DNA from: a virus
Length of the DNA stretch: 64,000 bases
Strand: one strand, 5' to 3'
IMG/VR virus record: IMGVR_UViG_3300044843_000488
Coordinates: 1-64,000 of that record
The number at the start of each line of letters is the position of its first letter. Position 1 is the stretch's first letter. This document shows, piece by piece, positions 32,898 to 42,173 of the stretch. Below the pieces are notes generated by a model. That model made no database searches and was not told where the DNA came from. It saw nothing but the letters and a program-made list of their open reading frames with translations. The translations under genes and the position numbers were made by a program.

Positions 32898-33535
32898 GCT
32901 GTTGTCGCTGGGAATCCCCCAAATGGGTAGGGCTCCGAGTTTCTTTCTTTACAGTCTTCTAGAGTCTTAGCGCACGTGAGCTTGGTCGATGTGGAGCCGC
33001 ACTCAGGGCTGCCATAGGCAAATGGACAGAAATTGGCGTATAACTTTCTGGTCGGTATCTGGAGTCCCTCTATATCCATCGCAGACGCTAATTCATAAAT
33101 CACACCTAGGTTTGTCTCTTCCGTCTTTCGGTTGAACCACCACAGCTCTGGTGTAAATACCGCTGCAGCGTCATACGTAGACTGCGTTACCCCTCCCACT
33201 GAGTGCAAATATTTTGCGTAGGTTCTCAGCCTCCACAATCTAAATCCAATGAGATCGTCAAAGTCGTACGACAGACTTGTCATTTGTCCGTCTACATTTG
33301 CAATTGACAGCTTTGGGTTGGGTAGCCGATTGCTTCCTGTGAGCTTGAAATCTGCCGCTGCAATTGGCACGGGTTGATAGTTGACCAAACTAGTAGCGTC
33401 TAATCTTTCGTCGACGTAGCGAACTGATTTTCCACCGGTTTGTTCCGGTGAAACGAGGTATATCTTTCCGCCCCATTTTGGGCTTAGGTGGCTACCGTCA
33501 ATAATGTACAGATTGATAAGGGCGTCTTGTTGCAT
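32894..33535 (-). CDS. gpL-like minor tail protein (213 aa)
   Basis: The C-terminal quarter has four cysteines (FCPFAYGSPECGSTSTKLTC, then DCKERNSEPYPFGGFP), the arrangement by which lambda gpL binds an iron-sulfur cluster. Middle: FRLWRLRTYAKYLHSVGG. Follows M and precedes K as in lambda. Part of the tail tip complex. Confidence 0.8.
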   Translation of the reverse strand: MQQDALINLYIIDGSHLSPKWGGKIYLVSPEQTGGKSVRYVDERLDATSLVNYQPVPIAAADFKLTGSNRLPNPKLSIANVDGQMTSLSYDFDDLIGFRLWRLRTYAKYLHSVGGVTQSTYDAAAVFTPELWWFNRKTEETNLGVIYELASAMDIEGLQIPTRKLYANFCPFAYGSPECGSTSTKLTCAKTLEDCKERNSEPYPFGGFPATTA

Positions 33536-33537
33536 TA

Positions 33538-34446
33538 CTAGATTCCGCGCAGCTCCTTAACCAATTTGACGCTTAGTTTCCCTGGTCTGTTTACTCCATT
33601 ACTCTCTGTCTGTTTATACCCCTCCCATAAACCCTTTGTGCTCGCAGAATCAAACACAAATGACGCGGCAGATTTGGATGAGTCTTGGTATTCCTTGAGC
33701 TTTTCTTTGTAAGTACCTAGAGTTGGTCCTACGCTGTCATTCCAGGCAAGGCCAACAAGCCTATTCATATGAGCTTCCCAGTCGCTCAGTCCTCCTTTAC
33801 CGTCATAAGCAATGGGAACATTGCCAAAGCCTGAGTAATAGTCAGTATTTCTGTCGACAGAACCCCACGAAAATCCGCTTAGTGTGTATGTTTGATGTGG
33901 CTCTCGCTTGGTGAACAGATTGTTATACCCACTCTCGGCGGCCAGGAGATCAATCCAGTTTGCTCCTCTGGTGGGTAAGTATCTCCACATCTTCGGGGTG
34001 TTTACATTCATACCTGTTTCGGGATCAGTTGTTGTCTCGATCCATACATACGGATATCCTTCACTCGGCGTAGATTGTGGAGATCCCGGCCAATTCATAT
34101 TTATCCAGAAACAGGTCTCCGTGCTATCTGCTAGCTCCTCGAATAAGGGATTCGATCCACCCACGCTAGGTGTGGGGTAGCTTCCGCTCTTCAAGGTTGA
34201 TCCAGAGGACTCATATCTCTTGAAATAATTCCAGGGCTCAACACCTATCTTTCTGTCGTACAGACTTTCAACCTCTATAGTCGTAAAGTCCTTGATTTTG
34301 CCTGGGTAGCTATTAAGTAAGTCCTTCCTGTCCTCGTAAAACTTCTGTTCCGCATCTTGCAATGCTTTTATGGCGCTGAGAACTTCCGTTGTCTTTGGCA
34401 ACGTGACATCCATGGTTCCCGTGTTGACAACAGGGTATCTGGCCAT
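33538..34446 (-). CDS. Tail protein of unknown function, inserted between M and L homologues (302 aa)
   Basis: Contains WNYFKRYESSGS, FWINMNWPGSP, MWRYLPTRGANW and LTLGTYKEKLKEYQDSSK. Trp- and Gly-rich with a long helical C-terminus. Lambda has no gene at this spot in the M-L order. Two bases before L, four after M. Probably a tail-tip structural component; no family recognised. Confidence 0.6.
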   Translation of the reverse strand: MARYPVVNTGTMDVTLPKTTEVLSAIKALQDAEQKFYEDRKDLLNSYPGKIKDFTTIEVESLYDRKIGVEPWNYFKRYESSGSTLKSGSYPTPSVGGSNPLFEELADSTETCFWINMNWPGSPQSTPSEGYPYVWIETTTDPETGMNVNTPKMWRYLPTRGANWIDLLAAESGYNNLFTKREPHQTYTLSGFSWGSVDRNTDYYSGFGNVPIAYDGKGGLSDWEAHMNRLVGLAWNDSVGPTLGTYKEKLKEYQDSSKSAASFVFDSASTKGLWEGYKQTESNGVNRPGKLSVKLVKELRGI

Positions 34447-34450
34447 ACGT

Positions 34451-34807
34451 TTAAGGAGTAAATGCTTCCTGCAGTGTGAACGTGTAAATCCTTCTGTTTG
34501 TAGAGGGTAGTACCTGTTCTGTGTAGCTACCGTTCTTTAGACGATACCTTTTTGACGAGCTTGAGAACGGCGTAATCGTTGCGAGGAAATAGTCTCCTAC
34601 CGCCACTAAGTCGAGATTGGCCTTCAGCGCACTGGCGTCGGCTGTCCGCAGTGGCTTGGTCGTTATCTCGTATTCAGTGATTTTCGAGTTTATGCCGTCC
34701 TTCTGGATTTGCTCGTAGCCATCGCCGAATCCGTACTTCTTTACCCTATGCGTCACCTTCTCGGTGACGTTAAGGGTCAGATCTAAGGCAAGTGCTCTAT
34801 CGGCCAC
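34451..34807 (-). CDS. gpM-like minor tail protein (118 aa)
   Basis: Contains KKYGFGDGYEQIQKDGINSK, close to the 'FGDGYEQ' motif of lambda gpM (Phage_min_tail), and YRLKNGSYTEQVLPSTNRRIY. It joins the tape measure complex to the tail tip. Starts inside the end of the tape measure gene (11-base overlap). Confidence 0.8.
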   Translation of the reverse strand: MADRALALDLTLNVTEKVTHRVKKYGFGDGYEQIQKDGINSKITEYEITTKPLRTADASALKANLDLVAVGDYFLATITPFSSSSKRYRLKNGSYTEQVLPSTNRRIYTFTLQEAFTP

Positions 34808-37800
34808 TCAACATGCCTCCTGGTCGCTTCTCTTCAAGGATGACGCGCTTAACAGCGCTATCAATAGCTTTACTGAGTTTACCGGCCTGGTCTCCAGACA
34901 TTTGCGTGTCTGTTTTACCTTCGTTGTTCACATTAACTGTGATATTGGTGGTTATAGGTGCTCCAGCACCGCCGCTACCTTTCATATCTACTGGAATCGC
35001 CTTCCCGTTGGGCAATGGCACAATCGCTTCGTTGTACGCGCCCTCCCCTACCAGGCCCAGCGTAGGTCGCTTTACGACACCTCCTTGAGCAAATGCCTGG
35101 AAGCCCCCAACAAGAATGTTCCCGTTCCGGCTGAATACTGCGGAGTAGTCCGGAGGCCCATCTTTGAGGAACATGCCGCCCCCGCCGGAACCCATTCCAC
35201 TCATTAGGCTCTCCAGCCCGAAGCCACTTGGTGCGCTCCCTCCTCCGCCTCCTCCGCCAAATAGCCCGCCAAATATCCCACCTCCTCCGCCTCCACCCAT
35301 TGTGTTGCCAAACAGTCCAAGTAGTGATTTCAGCACAATCATTTTGATCATGTCTGCAATGATCTTTTGTGCCATTTGGAAGAACGAATCGGCAACACTC
35401 GTAAACATGTCAGCGAGGACTTCCTTTACTGTCTTTGAGCCCGTAAGAATGTCGCGTACACCGAACGAAAATGCTTGACCAACGGCTTGGCCAACCCCAG
35501 ACGCCACATCGCTGAGCATTTGGAACTCATTGCGCATTGCCTCAAATTCGCCCTGTCGCTCAGCATCGAATAGCTTCTGCTGTCTGAATGCTTCAAATTT
35601 TGCTCTTAGCTCGTCGGCCGCATCCCCTGTAGCGGTACGCCAATCACCATTTTCTTGATCAAGACGTGCAGCTTCTGCTGCGATTTCACCTTCCGCCAGT
35701 ATGCGTTGCTGCTCGCGAGGGTCGTAGTACGTCTGGGCCTGCATCTGTGCACTTCCCGTGATGATGCCCTGGGTTGTTCCCAGTGCACTTTGACGGGTCT
35801 TATTCATCATGTCGATGATGGCTGCTTTTTGCCGTTCGGCATTCAGCGCTTGTAGCCGCATCTTTAATTCTGTGTCAAGCTGTTCTTTCGTTCCACCCGG
35901 TCCGTAGAAGCGTTTCTTCAAATCTGCTTCGATCTCTTTTAGTTTTTCCGCAGTCATCCCCCGCTGCTTTCCGGCTTGTTCAATAGCCTCCGCCATCTCT
36001 CTTTCGTAAATCCTGAGTTTTGCAAGTTGCTCGCCGTATATGGCAACTTTCTCAGGGTCCATCCCCTTCTTCGCAGCCTCAGCAAATGCTTGGACTTGAA
36101 TCGTGACGTCCTTAAACTGCTCTACAGGAATATTTGGAGCCAGAGCTTTAAAGAACTGCTCTAGGTTCTCTTGATTGGTAATTTCTTGGTTGCGTTTTTC
36201 GAAGGTTAGTAGCTGATCATTCAAACTAATTAGCCCTCGCTTCGCTTGTTCAATTCCTCCTGTCGAGGGGGCGGCCACTGTAGGAGTACTCATATCCGGT
36301 CTCGCAGTCGGCGCACTACCGGTCGCTTTACTACCCTGCTGAAGGTGCAGGAATCTATTGCCAAACCCAAATCTCGAGGGTGCGGTATACCCTCCCCCAC
36401 TGCTGTCGTATGCGACAGGTCCCACGGGTACAGGTACTGGTGTGCCCATCGGTACCGCTAGATCGATGGCCCCACTACTCGCCCCGGGACGTCTCCCTCG
36501 GGTCGCATCATGGGCTACCTGTTCCATTCTCAGCAGTCGCTGAAGCTCACTGGAGCTTGTGACCCTCGTGATGTCTTTGTTGATGTTTGACAGCACGATG
36601 TACTTCACTCCCATCTGTTGCCATGCTTTAATGATCGCTTCGGCTTCTTTTAGGACGTTTGCAGGGTTTGGTCCCCTTAGATCCAAATGAGGGCCACTGC
36701 TCCTACCGCTGCTTCCTACACGTGCTGTAGCGCCTGCCCCGCCGGGGAGCATGGCACCGCCCCCTGTGGGGGTGCTTCCACCAGGGGGGTTGCTTCCTCC
36801 TAAATTTGCAAGTTCTTGTTGCTTTCTTGCATATTCTGCGGCGTCCATCTCAATCTTGGCGCCTTGTTTCTTCATTTCCAGAATTTTCTGGGCAATGTCA
36901 TACTTGTAGTTTTCAATTTCTTTTTCGATCTCTGCTGCACGAAGTTGGAATTCTCTTCGGCGGGCCTCAATCGCAGTTTCCCCTTTCTCTTTTTCACTAA
37001 TGTAGGTATTCAGCGCCTCAAGGGCAGCTGCCGATGCTCCTTCTTGGCCATCGATCAGTTTTTTGTTGTAGATGTCAAGCTCTCTTACACGCAGCTCTTC
37101 GCCAGCTTGAAATACTTCTATTTGCTGGCGAGCCAGCTCCATGCGAGCCGAAAATTCGGCATTAGCTGTTTCGCGGGCTAGATCTGCTTGTTGTTTGGCC
37201 AGTTGTTCATTGGCTGCGCCGATCTCTTTCTTTCTGGTCTCTACCTCGTCTGACAGCGATTCTCTTTTCTTTGTCTTTTCGTAGTCTGTAAGAGTATCGG
37301 TATATTCTTTCTCTGCCGCGAAGCGTGCACCGACCGCTTTTTGTAGTTCTGACTCCTTACCCTGTAGCGCGCTTGTGAGCGCGTTTATACCTTGAATATC
37401 CAGTCCGAATGCAAACCCTTTTCTGTCTGCCAGCTCTTTCTTAAGCTTCTTGATGTCTTCTGTTAGTTGATTGACTTTCTTGTCTGCGTCGTTAAAAGCG
37501 TCTTTTTGCTCGGCAAGCTTACTAGTAACAATGCTCTCAGCCAGTTCTTTTTGTGCGCGGGATGCAGCAGATGAATTCTCATCGACGTATTTAAGTTCTC
37601 TATTCAGGCTCTGCAGAGCATCCTTAGCCCTTTTATCGCTAGCAACTTTTTCTTGAGCTCTCTGCCACCTGCCGAAGGCGTCTACAACAGCTGTTATCGC
37701 CAACTGAACCAGTAGCAAAATAGCGTTGAACTTAAGCATGTTCAACGCCAGCATCTTCATACCGTTACCAAGGGCATTTGCCGCAACATTGGCGGTCGTC

Positions 37801-39635
37801 ATTGCTGTACCTGCTCCCTTAGCAGCAGTGCCCGTAGCCGTAAGAGCAGCAGCTAATTGATTCACTGCTGGGACCGCTACTCCAAGACGAGCTATTAGCG
37901 CTGTGATTGCTTGCCCTAAGGCTGTCATCATCGTGCCCGCAGCAAGCAGTGCCTGACCTAGTGCACGTTGAATGGCTGCGGCAGCAGACGTAACTGCCGC
38001 CACAATTGTGCCCCACATCTGCGTGAACGCAATTCCGCCGGCTACCAGCTTCACAAAGCCCATTACACCGACAGTTTCCAGCAGCTTGAACTGGGCAGTT
38101 AGTGAACTGAAGTACTGGACAAGCGGAAGGTTTAGAAACTGCCCGTACAGCTGTAGTAGCGATGATGTTGCTGAGATTAAGGGCTGTGCTGCAGCCAGAA
38201 GGTTCTGGAACGCTTGCAGCAATTGCTGAAAGACTTCGACTTTAAGACCTACGAATCCAGAGGCTAAAGCACCTAAGCCTTGCGTGAGGCTCGCAATGCT
38301 TTTTGCTAAAAGATCAAATACGTTGCGCAGCGGCTCTGCCACTTTTGCCGCAAGAGCTGCGATCTTTGTTGAAATTCTGTCTAGGGCAGTGGCGGCATCT
38401 TCCGCAATTTGTTTGCTTTGCGCCTGCCCTCCACTCAACGCTCTTGAATTTCCAACTGATTGTGTTCCTAGGGTCGAGAAAGCCCCCGCAATTCCCCCTC
38501 CAAGAGCTTTGGCTGCGGCGAACGCCTGTTCTTTAATTCCACTTAAAAGTCCGTAGACCTTCCCAAGCCCAGCAACCAGGGGATCTACTAACGGTGCACC
38601 AAATTCCTTACCCAACAGCTCGGCAAGGTCTCGGAGGTTAGACGTGATTCCACTGAAGCTTTTAGCCGCTATGGCTTGGCCAGCTACAGCAGCTTGTAGT
38701 TTCTTGTTTAGGAAACCAACAACACCCTCTGTGCTTGTCTTCGCCTTACTGACGTCTTCGTTTGTTATGCCTAAAGCTTTTGCCAGGTATGAATCAGTTG
38801 TAATGTCACCCCGCAAGATTGAACCAATCTCTTGTCGGGCTTGGTATAGCGGTATGCCGAAAGTACCAAGAGCACCTGAGAATGCAATTGCTAGGTCTTC
38901 AGCATCTTTTAAGCTCCCTCCAACTGACCCGATTTGCTGGGCCACCATGCCAAAGACTTCAACAACTTCACCACTAGTAACACCAGCGAGATCCAGCGAC
39001 CGCTTTCGGATACTATCAATCCGCTTTTCAATCGTGCCGGTTAGAGCAACAATTGCTTTGTACGGGTCTGTTACTACTTTCCCGTTTACCAGCACGTCAT
39101 TGGTCGAAGCCAATGCAGTCTGTGTCTTTAGAAGCTGCTCGCGAAATGCAATCTCTTGGCCTAGTGTTGCTTTAAAGAAACCCCCAAATGCGCCCTGGAG
39201 TGCACCAACGATTTGCTGAAGACCGTAAAGCGCAAAGCCTGCTTTTGCCAGATTATTGGTTAGCTTTCCGACTGCACTTATTGAACCCTCGAATGAATTC
39301 TTTAGGATGTTTCCAGCCTTGGCGCCTTCCTTAAGATCCTGGCTGATCTGTGGAATTTGCTTTGTGGTCTGGATTAGCTTCTGCGCTGATTCAATCTTGT
39401 CTTGGAGAAAGGGTGTGCGTTGCGCAACATTTAACGTAGTCTTTAGGGCGCCCCCAATTTCTTCAATGTCTTTTTTGAGTCGTCGAATATTATTCGCTGC
39501 GGTGCTAATCGAGAAATCTATTTCACGTTTCTTATTCGCTACGTTATCGGCCGTCTTGCCGAGGTCGCTGATATCCTGCTTTGCCCTTCCGGTCTCAGCG
39601 GAAATAAAAAGAGTTAGGTCCCCAAGAGAAGCCAC
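34797..39635 (-). CDS. Tape measure protein with embedded M23-like domain (1612 aa)
   Basis: Determines tail length. Coiled-coil N-terminal region (SISTAANNIRRLKKDIEEIG), hydrophobic helical stretches (~380-680) and a C-terminus with AQGGVVKRPTLGLVGEGAYNEAIVPLPNG typical of lambda-H-like proteins. In the middle (about residues 970-1120) SSGPHLDLRG is followed by GASSGAIDLAVPMGTPVPVPV, VAYDSSGGG and FGFGNRFLHLQQG, an M23/LytM-like pattern; the first active-site His appears replaced by Ser, so it may be inactive. At 4.8 kb the gene predicts a long tail. Glycine- and proline-rich low-complexity linkers occur (near residue 960). Confidence 0.92.
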   Translation of the reverse strand: MASLGDLTLFISAETGRAKQDISDLGKTADNVANKKREIDFSISTAANNIRRLKKDIEEIGGALKTTLNVAQRTPFLQDKIESAQKLIQTTKQIPQISQDLKEGAKAGNILKNSFEGSISAVGKLTNNLAKAGFALYGLQQIVGALQGAFGGFFKATLGQEIAFREQLLKTQTALASTNDVLVNGKVVTDPYKAIVALTGTIEKRIDSIRKRSLDLAGVTSGEVVEVFGMVAQQIGSVGGSLKDAEDLAIAFSGALGTFGIPLYQARQEIGSILRGDITTDSYLAKALGITNEDVSKAKTSTEGVVGFLNKKLQAAVAGQAIAAKSFSGITSNLRDLAELLGKEFGAPLVDPLVAGLGKVYGLLSGIKEQAFAAAKALGGGIAGAFSTLGTQSVGNSRALSGGQAQSKQIAEDAATALDRISTKIAALAAKVAEPLRNVFDLLAKSIASLTQGLGALASGFVGLKVEVFQQLLQAFQNLLAAAQPLISATSSLLQLYGQFLNLPLVQYFSSLTAQFKLLETVGVMGFVKLVAGGIAFTQMWGTIVAAVTSAAAAIQRALGQALLAAGTMMTALGQAITALIARLGVAVPAVNQLAAALTATGTAAKGAGTAMTTANVAANALGNGMKMLALNMLKFNAILLLVQLAITAVVDAFGRWQRAQEKVASDKRAKDALQSLNRELKYVDENSSAASRAQKELAESIVTSKLAEQKDAFNDADKKVNQLTEDIKKLKKELADRKGFAFGLDIQGINALTSALQGKESELQKAVGARFAAEKEYTDTLTDYEKTKKRESLSDEVETRKKEIGAANEQLAKQQADLARETANAEFSARMELARQQIEVFQAGEELRVRELDIYNKKLIDGQEGASAAALEALNTYISEKEKGETAIEARRREFQLRAAEIEKEIENYKYDIAQKILEMKKQGAKIEMDAAEYARKQQELANLGGSNPPGGSTPTGGGAMLPGGAGATARVGSSGRSSGPHLDLRGPNPANVLKEAEAIIKAWQQMGVKYIVLSNINKDITRVTSSSELQRLLRMEQVAHDATRGRRPGASSGAIDLAVPMGTPVPVPVGPVAYDSSGGGYTAPSRFGFGNRFLHLQQGSKATGSAPTARPDMSTPTVAAPSTGGIEQAKRGLISLNDQLLTFEKRNQEITNQENLEQFFKALAPNIPVEQFKDVTIQVQAFAEAAKKGMDPEKVAIYGEQLAKLRIYEREMAEAIEQAGKQRGMTAEKLKEIEADLKKRFYGPGGTKEQLDTELKMRLQALNAERQKAAIIDMMNKTRQSALGTTQGIITGSAQMQAQTYYDPREQQRILAEGEIAAEAARLDQENGDWRTATGDAADELRAKFEAFRQQKLFDAERQGEFEAMRNEFQMLSDVASGVGQAVGQAFSFGVRDILTGSKTVKEVLADMFTSVADSFFQMAQKIIADMIKMIVLKSLLGLFGNTMGGGGGGGIFGGLFGGGGGGGSAPSGFGLESLMSGMGSGGGGMFLKDGPPDYSAVFSRNGNILVGGFQAFAQGGVVKRPTLGLVGEGAYNEAIVPLPNGKAIPVDMKGSGGAGAPITTNITVNVNNEGKTDTQMSGDQAGKLSKAIDSAVKRVILEEKRPGGMLSGR

Positions 39636-39670
39636 AGCGCACCTTTCCGTTTTCTTATTTTAGCTGGCTT

Positions 39671-40117
39671 CTAAATCGATGTGACCTTACTTAGCGCGGC
39701 TACTACGTGAACGGGTAGCTTCCTTTCTCTGATCACCTTATTTAAGATCTCCTCGGTTTCGGTCTGCTTTGCGGCTACTTCTTCGTTCAAAACAAAAGGC
39801 AATAGCTCGTCAAGCGTCAGCTTTGCCTCCTTCTTGCTACCTGCTAAGGCTTGAGCAACATTGACGACTACTAGTGCTAACTTTGCCGTCGATATAGAGG
39901 CTATATTGGCGCGCCTTTTTTCTTCCTCGTAGACGAACTCTAAGAGCATATTTACCTCTTTTAAAGGTGTTCGCAAAAAGGTTGCACGAGTATAGTCCTC
40001 CCCAAAAGGAGAGACTTTTAGTTTTAGGTACAGCTTGGTGACGTCGAGAGGCTTTTGCGCCAGGAACCTTCGATAACTGTCTATGTGCTTTTCTGGATCC
40101 TCGTCACCCTCATTCAG
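39671..40117 (-). CDS. Tail assembly chaperone, frameshift (gpT-like) extension (148 aa)
   Basis: The -1 frame from the slippery site runs open for 149 codons (including the stop): LNEGDEDPEKHIDSYRRFLAQ..., LEFVYEEEKRRANIAS, ALAGSKKEAKLTLDELLPFV, to SKVTSI. The only in-frame starts are a TTG at 39976 and later ATGs, so the natural product is the fusion G-T of about 313 aa. In lambda gpG/gpGT are the tail chaperones that bind the tape measure; this position (between tail tube and tape measure) is identical. Confidence 0.85.
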   Translation of the reverse strand: MNEGDEDPEKHIDSYRRFLAQKPLDVTKLYLKLKVSPFGEDYTRATFLRTPLKEVNMLLEFVYEEEKRRANIASISTAKLALVVVNVAQALAGSKKEAKLTLDELLPFVLNEEVAAKQTETEEILNKVIRERKLPVHVVAALSKVTSI

Positions 40118-40611
40118 TTTCCCGCTTCTTCCTCACCAGTGGGCCAGCCATTTCGCTCCCAATTAATGAACGTAAAAATGTCGTTCAACAACCGGCTGGG
40201 AATCAGAAGGGTGTCTTCTCGCGTCCAGTCACGAGTCTCTACCCATTCGTTAGTTTCCTTGATCTCCCCTCTGAACCGCAAGAAGAGTGTCACCATCTCA
40301 ATTTGCTGCTCAGCGACCGTCGAACTATCCTTTTGGATTTCTGCCAGTTCTTCGGCGTGCTCGTACAGAACCTCATTATCGCTTTCAGTATTGCTAAGCA
40401 ACTCCAACGCATCCTTGACGCCAATCTTGCGCTTTTTGGAAACCGCTTTTGCGATTTTAAGCAGGGAGTACGTGTTCTGTGCCTGCTTCCTGGCAATATC
40501 CTCGACGCCCTCTGCTTCGCCCGCAACAAGATCTTTATAGATCGGGAAACGAAACGGGAGAATCTCGTGATATTCCTTTTCTTTGAAAAAAAGCTTTGCG
40601 TAACGGCTCAT
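40114..40611 (-). CDS. Tail assembly chaperone gpG-like (165 aa)
   Basis: Acidic, helical protein (MSRYAKLFFKEKEYHEILPF, ... NWERNGWPTGEEEAGN) in the exact place of lambda gpG. Its last codons are GGA AAC TGA, forming the slippery heptamer with the preceding G. The one-base overlap with the next upstream gene implies translational coupling. Confidence 0.8.
   Translation of the reverse strand: MSRYAKLFFKEKEYHEILPFRFPIYKDLVAGEAEGVEDIARKQAQNTYSLLKIAKAVSKKRKIGVKDALELLSNTESDNEVLYEHAEELAEIQKDSSTVAEQQIEMVTLFLRFRGEIKETNEWVETRDWTREDTLLIPSRLLNDIFTFINWERNGWPTGEEEAGN
40117..40123 (-). promoter_or_regulatory. Slippery heptamer GGGAAAC (programmed -1 frameshift)
   Basis: Minus-strand reading GCG GGA AAC TGA: G-GGA-AAC is a canonical X-XXY-YYZ heptamer directly before the gpG-like stop codon; lambda uses GGGAAAG in the same gene pair. 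Shift -1 continues into the gpT-like extension. Confidence 0.85.
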
Positions 40612-40838
40612 CAGTCTATGAAAAACGATGTATCTGACGCCACAAGCTCTGTGGCTGAGTTTTCCGCGTCAGGTGGGATAACCACAGTCAATTTACCACC
40701 CTCTTCGGTAATGAGTGTCATCAATGAAGACGAAAAAGGGGCGATATAAACCGCCCCTACTTCCAGTAACTCGCCTGACACTGTGCAGTTAATAAAGTAC
40801 GATTGCTTGTCTTCTGAGACCAGCAGATCGTATTTCAT
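40611..40838 (-). CDS. Small tail protein (75 aa)
   Basis: Beta-rich, mostly hydrophobic small protein (MKYDLLVSEDKQSYFINCTVSGEL...GAVYIAPFSSSLMTLITEEGG) between the tail tube and the chaperone. Start and stop overlap both neighbours by one base. Possibly a tail-tube or chaperone accessory; unrecognised. Confidence 0.6.
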   Translation of the reverse strand: MKYDLLVSEDKQSYFINCTVSGELLEVGAVYIAPFSSSLMTLITEEGGKLTVVIPPDAENSATELVASDTSFFID

Positions 40839-41407
40839 CAGTACACGGTCAGAGCAGTCGAGCTGGCGTCGTAGATTCCCGACCAGATGCGGCCACGGGA
40901 CTGGAACGTCCAGGAGTATTCGATCAGGCCGTCAGAAGGCGAAGCCTCAGACACGCCCGTGATACAAGCTTGGAACATGCGAGCGTGGTACTTGTGGTTG
41001 CCTGTGGTGTCGGCTCCGAGGTAGGTGAACTGTTCCACCCAAATCTCGGTATCAGGATCCGACTCGGCGTCCAGGACCAGCCTCAGACCGGGATCAACGT
41101 CAGCGTTCGGGACGCCACCAGTAGCCAGGCTATTGATGAAGTAGGCGGAGCAAGCCAGTTCACCAGCTTGGGTCACACCCACGGAGTCGCGCCAGCCGCT
41201 GTCACCCAGCAAATAGAACTCCTGAGAGTTGGGCGACGGGGTGAATTCTGCCTTCGTGGCCCCTTTGAGCCAGTTATAGGTCAGGCCAGTCGGAGCGGTG
41301 ATTGCGCCTGACGACACAGTAGCGGTTTTACGGGTGCTGCCAGGGTCAGCGACACGGACGATACGGTCCCGCCCCTTGGCAAATGCACCACCAGGAAGAT
41401 TAGCCAT
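40838..41407 (-). CDS. Major tail (tube) protein (189 aa)
   Basis: Position and features fit the tail tube: small, beta-rich, starts MANLPGGAFAKGRDRIVRVAD and contains STRKTATVSSGAITAPTGLTYNWLKGAT and TWTFQSRGRIWSG. Encoded between the terminator/neck genes and the tail chaperones, as in lambda V. Sequence identity to a named family cannot be judged by eye. Confidence 0.7.
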   Translation of the reverse strand: MANLPGGAFAKGRDRIVRVADPGSTRKTATVSSGAITAPTGLTYNWLKGATKAEFTPSPNSQEFYLLGDSGWRDSVGVTQAGELACSAYFINSLATGGVPNADVDPGLRLVLDAESDPDTEIWVEQFTYLGADTTGNHKYHARMFQACITGVSEASPSDGLIEYSWTFQSRGRIWSGIYDASSTALTVY

Positions 41408-41808
41408 TAGCCTCTCTCAGGTTGAATCGAGTAATCGGGGATAAAAACTTTCAGCGTTTCAAATGAGATGTCAGTTTGCGGTACGTGGACTGCATCCTGA
41501 ATATCAGGGAACCACTGAAAGAGAAGCTCGCGCACCTCGGCTAGTGTTTGAGCCGTGTCGTAGCTGGTGAGATTGATCGGCCAACGGACGTCCAGAATCA
41601 CGGCTTGCGACAAGGTGGGCTTGTTCACCATTTCGGGGACTTCGTCGATGACACATTCAATGCCACTAACTGTCCAGTCTTTGGGAACTTGCTGCTGGCC
41701 CCGTACCCATAGGGCGGGGGACGTAGATCCATCTGGAAGATTATAGTTTCCCAATCTGGACCCAATTGCCGAGTTAATTAGGCCACGTATTTGTGTGATA
41801 CTAGCCAT
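41407..41808 (-). CDS. Tail terminator / tail completion protein (133 aa)
   Basis: Small alpha/beta protein (ITQIRGLINSAIGSRL...LWVRGQQQVPKDWTVSG) between the neck genes and the tube protein. Its size and place match gpU/tail-terminator-type proteins that cap the tail. One base overlaps the tube gene. Confidence 0.6.
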   Translation of the reverse strand: MASITQIRGLINSAIGSRLGNYNLPDGSTSPALWVRGQQQVPKDWTVSGIECVIDEVPEMVNKPTLSQAVILDVRWPINLTSYDTAQTLAEVRELLFQWFPDIQDAVHVPQTDISFETLKVFIPDYSIQPERG

Positions 41809-42172
41809 TTAACTCTCTCCTAAGTATAGTCTCAAAGAACTTCTTAGGGTCTACGTTCTCCAGAGCCGTCTTTGTCCAAGGGCGTGCAGGCCATTCGCCG
41901 CCTCCCTTCAGCTTTGTACCTTCATGAACTTGAAGGGCATACTCAACGGGCCAGCTGAACTGATACCTATTGTTTCCGGCCTTTTGGACCGTCTGGCTTG
42001 CGCGCAGGCGGCCTGTGTCCACGATGTCGCGTAAGCTTCCATCATTCCACTTCCATTTATCAGCTGATATTTCACTGGTGTACTCAGCTGATAGCCGATT
42101 TACAAGTTCTTGAGTAGCGGCCGTAATCGCTCGATCTAATACCTTGGTATCGACCTTCTGTTGTTTAGCCAT
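41801..42172 (-). CDS. HK97 gp10-like head-tail joining protein (123 aa)
   Basis: Start at ATG 42172 (AAGGAGG 7 bases upstream) rather than the longer frame. Contains GSLRDIVDTGRLRASQTVQK, the SPP1 gp16/HK97 gp10-type motif, and YALQVHEGTKLKGGGEWPARPWTKTAL. Connects head to tail. Overlaps the next gene by 8 bases. Confidence 0.7.
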   Translation of the reverse strand: MAKQQKVDTKVLDRAITAATQELVNRLSAEYTSEISADKWKWNDGSLRDIVDTGRLRASQTVQKAGNNRYQFSWPVEYALQVHEGTKLKGGGEWPARPWTKTALENVDPKKFFETILRRELNG

Positions 42173-42173
42173 T

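Noticed and set aside
34764-39663. Many + strand frames opposite the tape measure and M genes (for example 38644-39219, 191 codons)
   Set aside because: Cys/Ser/Leu-rich shadow composition and complete overlap with the well-supported tape measure gene.
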